The notes under the pieces are model-generated. The model was not told where the DNA came from. It did no database searches and saw only the letters and a program-made list of their open reading frames with translations. Shown piece after piece: positions 62,381 through 64,000 of a stretch of 64,000 nucleotides of DNA; within the stretch, counting starts at the first letter, position 1; the number at the start of each line of letters is the position of its first letter. The position numbers and the translations under genes were made by a program. The DNA is from Chloroflexota bacterium. GTDB taxonomy: Bacteria; Chloroflexota; UBA11872; VXOZ01. The DNA is taken from positions 1-64,000 of the forward strand of contig JAJEAH010000063.1 in assembly GCA_022824225.1 (NCBI GenBank), in the 5' to 3' direction.

Positions 62381-64000
62381 ATGCCATCCCAATCGGACTT
62401 GAACGAGACCGGCGCCGTATCCATAGCGCCCAACCATGGCCGCGCGGGCACGTGGGGCACGTGGGTCGTGACGTACACGGCGGGCAGCCAGGGCATTGCC
62501 ACCGGCGGCGGGCTGCAGGTGGCCTTGCCGGAACGCTGGCACCAGTGGTGGCGCAACTCCGGCCGGCGCGTGCAGAGCGTGGACCCCACGGCGCCGTTCT
62601 ACGTCACCGCACACACCGACCGGCCCGGCGTGCGCCTGCGCTACGAGGTGCTGGACGCCACCGACGGCGAATACGCGAAGCCGTACCGCCGCAACGTCGG
62701 CTACCCGGCGGGCAGCCGCTACTCGTGGACGGTGCAGGTGACGGTTGTGGAGGGCGCGCTGCAGGCGGGCGACGTGGTCAGCGTCGTGTACGGCGACATG
62801 ACCCACGGCGGACGGGGTTTCACGCCGCCCCTGTGGACGGGTTCACCAGAGCGCGTGCGCGCCGCGGTGGACGCGGCGGGAGGCGGGGAGTTTGCCCTCT
62901 TGCCGGAGGCGGCCCTGCCGCTGCTCAGCAATGAGCCCGGCCCGCCGGTAGAGCTCTTCATCGTGCTCGAGTCACGCACGGTGGTGGGCAAACCGGCGCG
63001 GGTCCGCATGGTGGCTCTGGACGAGTTCCAAAATGCGGTCTCGGCGCCGGAAACCGCCATTTACCTTGTCACCGAGACCGGCGCCGCCACTCTTCCCCCC
63101 AGTCCCGTCAAGCTCGGCGCAGCCGGCACGTGGGGCTGCCGCGAATTCCACGTCACGCCCACGGAGGAAGGGGCACTGCGCCTGCGCGGCACCTCCCACG
63201 ACGGTAGGCTGTATGGCCTCTCCAACCCCAGCAAGGTCCAGTCCGCTGCGACGGGCGCGGGTGGCGATTCCGGCGGCCTCTACTGGGGTGACATTCACTC
63301 CCACAGCCAGTATTCGTGGGACGGCACCGGCACGCGGGACGACCACTTCCGCTATGCGCGCTACGCCTCTTTGCTCGACATTTATTGCGCCACCGACCAC
63401 AACGACAGACGCAGCATGAGCCAGGACGACTGGCAGATGAACGTCGCTTACACTGAGAAGTGGTATGCGCCCGGGGAATTCGCCACGATTCTTGGCTATG
63501 AGGCGAGCTTTGGCGCGCCATGGGGACACCACAACGTCTACTACCGCGATGGGGAGGGCCCGCTCAACTACCAAGACGAGGAGAACCCGGAAGAAATCTG
63601 GCAACGAGGTGAGCGAGAGAACTTAGAAGGCGAGATGTTCACCATCCCCCACCATACGGGCGGATTCGCGCGGCCCGGCAGTGGTGTGAAGCATGACTGG
63701 CGCATTCACGACCAGCGATTCCGTCCCAGCATCGAGATTTACTCATCCCACGGGCTCAGCGAGGAGTACGCGCCGGACCATCCCATTTCGATGGACGTTT
63801 CCGACTTCACCTTCAACGGCCCGGGCGATCCCGGCAACTATGCCGTGGACGCATGGCTGGCCGGACTCAAGCTGGGCGTCATCGGTTCATCGGACAATCA
63901 CGGCGCGCAGCCGGGGATGGAGGGTTTCGGTACGATGGCGGTCTGGGCGCCGGAACTGACGCGTGAGGCGGCTTTTGACGCGATTCGCAACCGCCGCACC
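62381..64000 (+). CDS. DUF3604-family PHP-like protein, 5' part
   Basis: The frame is open from ATG 62381 to the window end (540 codons) and continues beyond. After an N-terminal beta-rich part with GRAGTWGTWVVTYTAG and ALPERWHQWW, and a second beta part (VELFIVLESRTVVGKPARV), a PHP-like metal domain begins at about residue 305: YWGDIHSHSQYSWDGTGTRD, IYCATDHNDRRS and FTIPHHTGGFARPG. The DIHSHS and TDHND motifs are typical of DUF3604, a family of unknown function in marine and sponge-associated bacteria. No signal peptide is visible. Confidence 0.87.
   Translation, partial: MPSQSDLNETGAVSIAPNHGRAGTWGTWVVTYTAGSQGIATGGGLQVALPERWHQWWRNSGRRVQSVDPTAPFYVTAHTDRPGVRLRYEVLDATDGEYAKPYRRNVGYPAGSRYSWTVQVTVVEGALQAGDVVSVVYGDMTHGGRGFTPPLWTGSPERVRAAVDAAGGGEFALLPEAALPLLSNEPGPPVELFIVLESRTVVGKPARVRMVALDEFQNAVSAPETAIYLVTETGAATLPPSPVKLGAAGTWGCREFHVTPTEEGALRLRGTSHDGRLYGLSNPSKVQSAATGAGGDSGGLYWGDIHSHSQYSWDGTGTRDDHFRYARYASLLDIYCATDHNDRRSMSQDDWQMNVAYTEKWYAPGEFATILGYEASFGAPWGHHNVYYRDGEGPLNYQDEENPEEIWQRGERENLEGEMFTIPHHTGGFARPGSGVKHDWRIHDQRFRPSIEIYSSHGLSEEYAPDHPISMDVSDFTFNGPGDPGNYAVDAWLAGLKLGVIGSSDNHGAQPGMEGFGTMAVWAPELTREAAFDAIRNRRT

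Overview
The window reads as GC-rich bacterial chromosome, most likely Chloroflexota (Dehalococcoidia/SAR202-like or a related, possibly sponge-associated lineage). This is inferred from three things. A 16S rRNA 3' end is not followed by 23S rRNA. There are several Tat-type lipoprotein solute-binding proteins with a twin-arginine plus lipobox leader. The gene mix is typical of such genomes: M81 peptidase, phytanoyl-CoA dioxygenase, ceramidase-like proteins, DUF3604 and DUF2342. No phage, transposase, CRISPR array or plasmid gene was seen, and no classical transcription factor was recognised.

Layout. 1-1778: 16S rRNA tail with a terminator-like hairpin, an MBL-like protein, RNase P RNA with a clear promoter, and initiator tRNA-Met. 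1839-7488: a small membrane protein, a nucleoside deoxyribosyltransferase-like protein, a SoxC-type molybdenum oxidoreductase, an ABC exporter pair and an iron-type alcohol dehydrogenase. 7829-11572: a sugar-type solute-binding lipoprotein, then a compact acyl carrier protein / phosphopantetheinyl transferase / alpha-beta hydrolase cassette. 11919-18726, minus strand: a nucleobase permease with an extra C-terminal domain, a PhyH dioxygenase, a beta-CASP-like MBL protein and two ceramidase-like paralogues. 18808-20337: NIF3-like and HAD proteins. 20346-25862, minus strand: methyltransferase, DegT aminotransferase and SDR epimerase (sugar modification), then a ComA-like protein, an amidohydrolase and a TIM-barrel isomerase. 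26175-27536: a sulfatase-fold enzyme with Thr at the nucleophile position.

27553-30790 is a housekeeping operon, greA-lysS-serS. 31316-37921 holds two more solute-binding lipoproteins, a repeat-rich intergenic tract with tRNA-Glu, a DegT aminotransferase and a polysaccharide deacetylase. 38206-46673, plus strand: threonine synthase, an M81 (MlrC-like) peptidase coupled to an FAD oxidoreductase, then a tandem duplication of a membrane-protein gene plus an MFS transporter gene. In the second unit the membrane-protein gene has decayed. 46866-54161, minus strand, is a co-directional set glcD-glcE-glcF-FNR-nuoE-nuoF that looks like a 2-hydroxyacid-to-NAD(P)/ferredoxin electron-transfer unit. 54659-57460: an APH-like kinase, DUF5069 and a DUF2342 metalloprotease-like protein. 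57716-62072, minus strand: an FAD oxidoreductase, citramalate synthase and an aquaporin. 62381-64000: the 5' part of a DUF3604 gene that runs off the window.

Functionally the window suggests a heterotroph taking up oligosaccharide- or organic-type substrates and oxidising hydroxyacids. The most unusual points are the Glc-FNR-NuoEF set, the permease fusion, the ACP/PPTase/hydrolase cassette, the duplicated and decaying transporter pair, and three genes whose conserved N-terminus lies upstream of any ATG/GTG/TTG. All family assignments are by eye from motifs; no database search was run.
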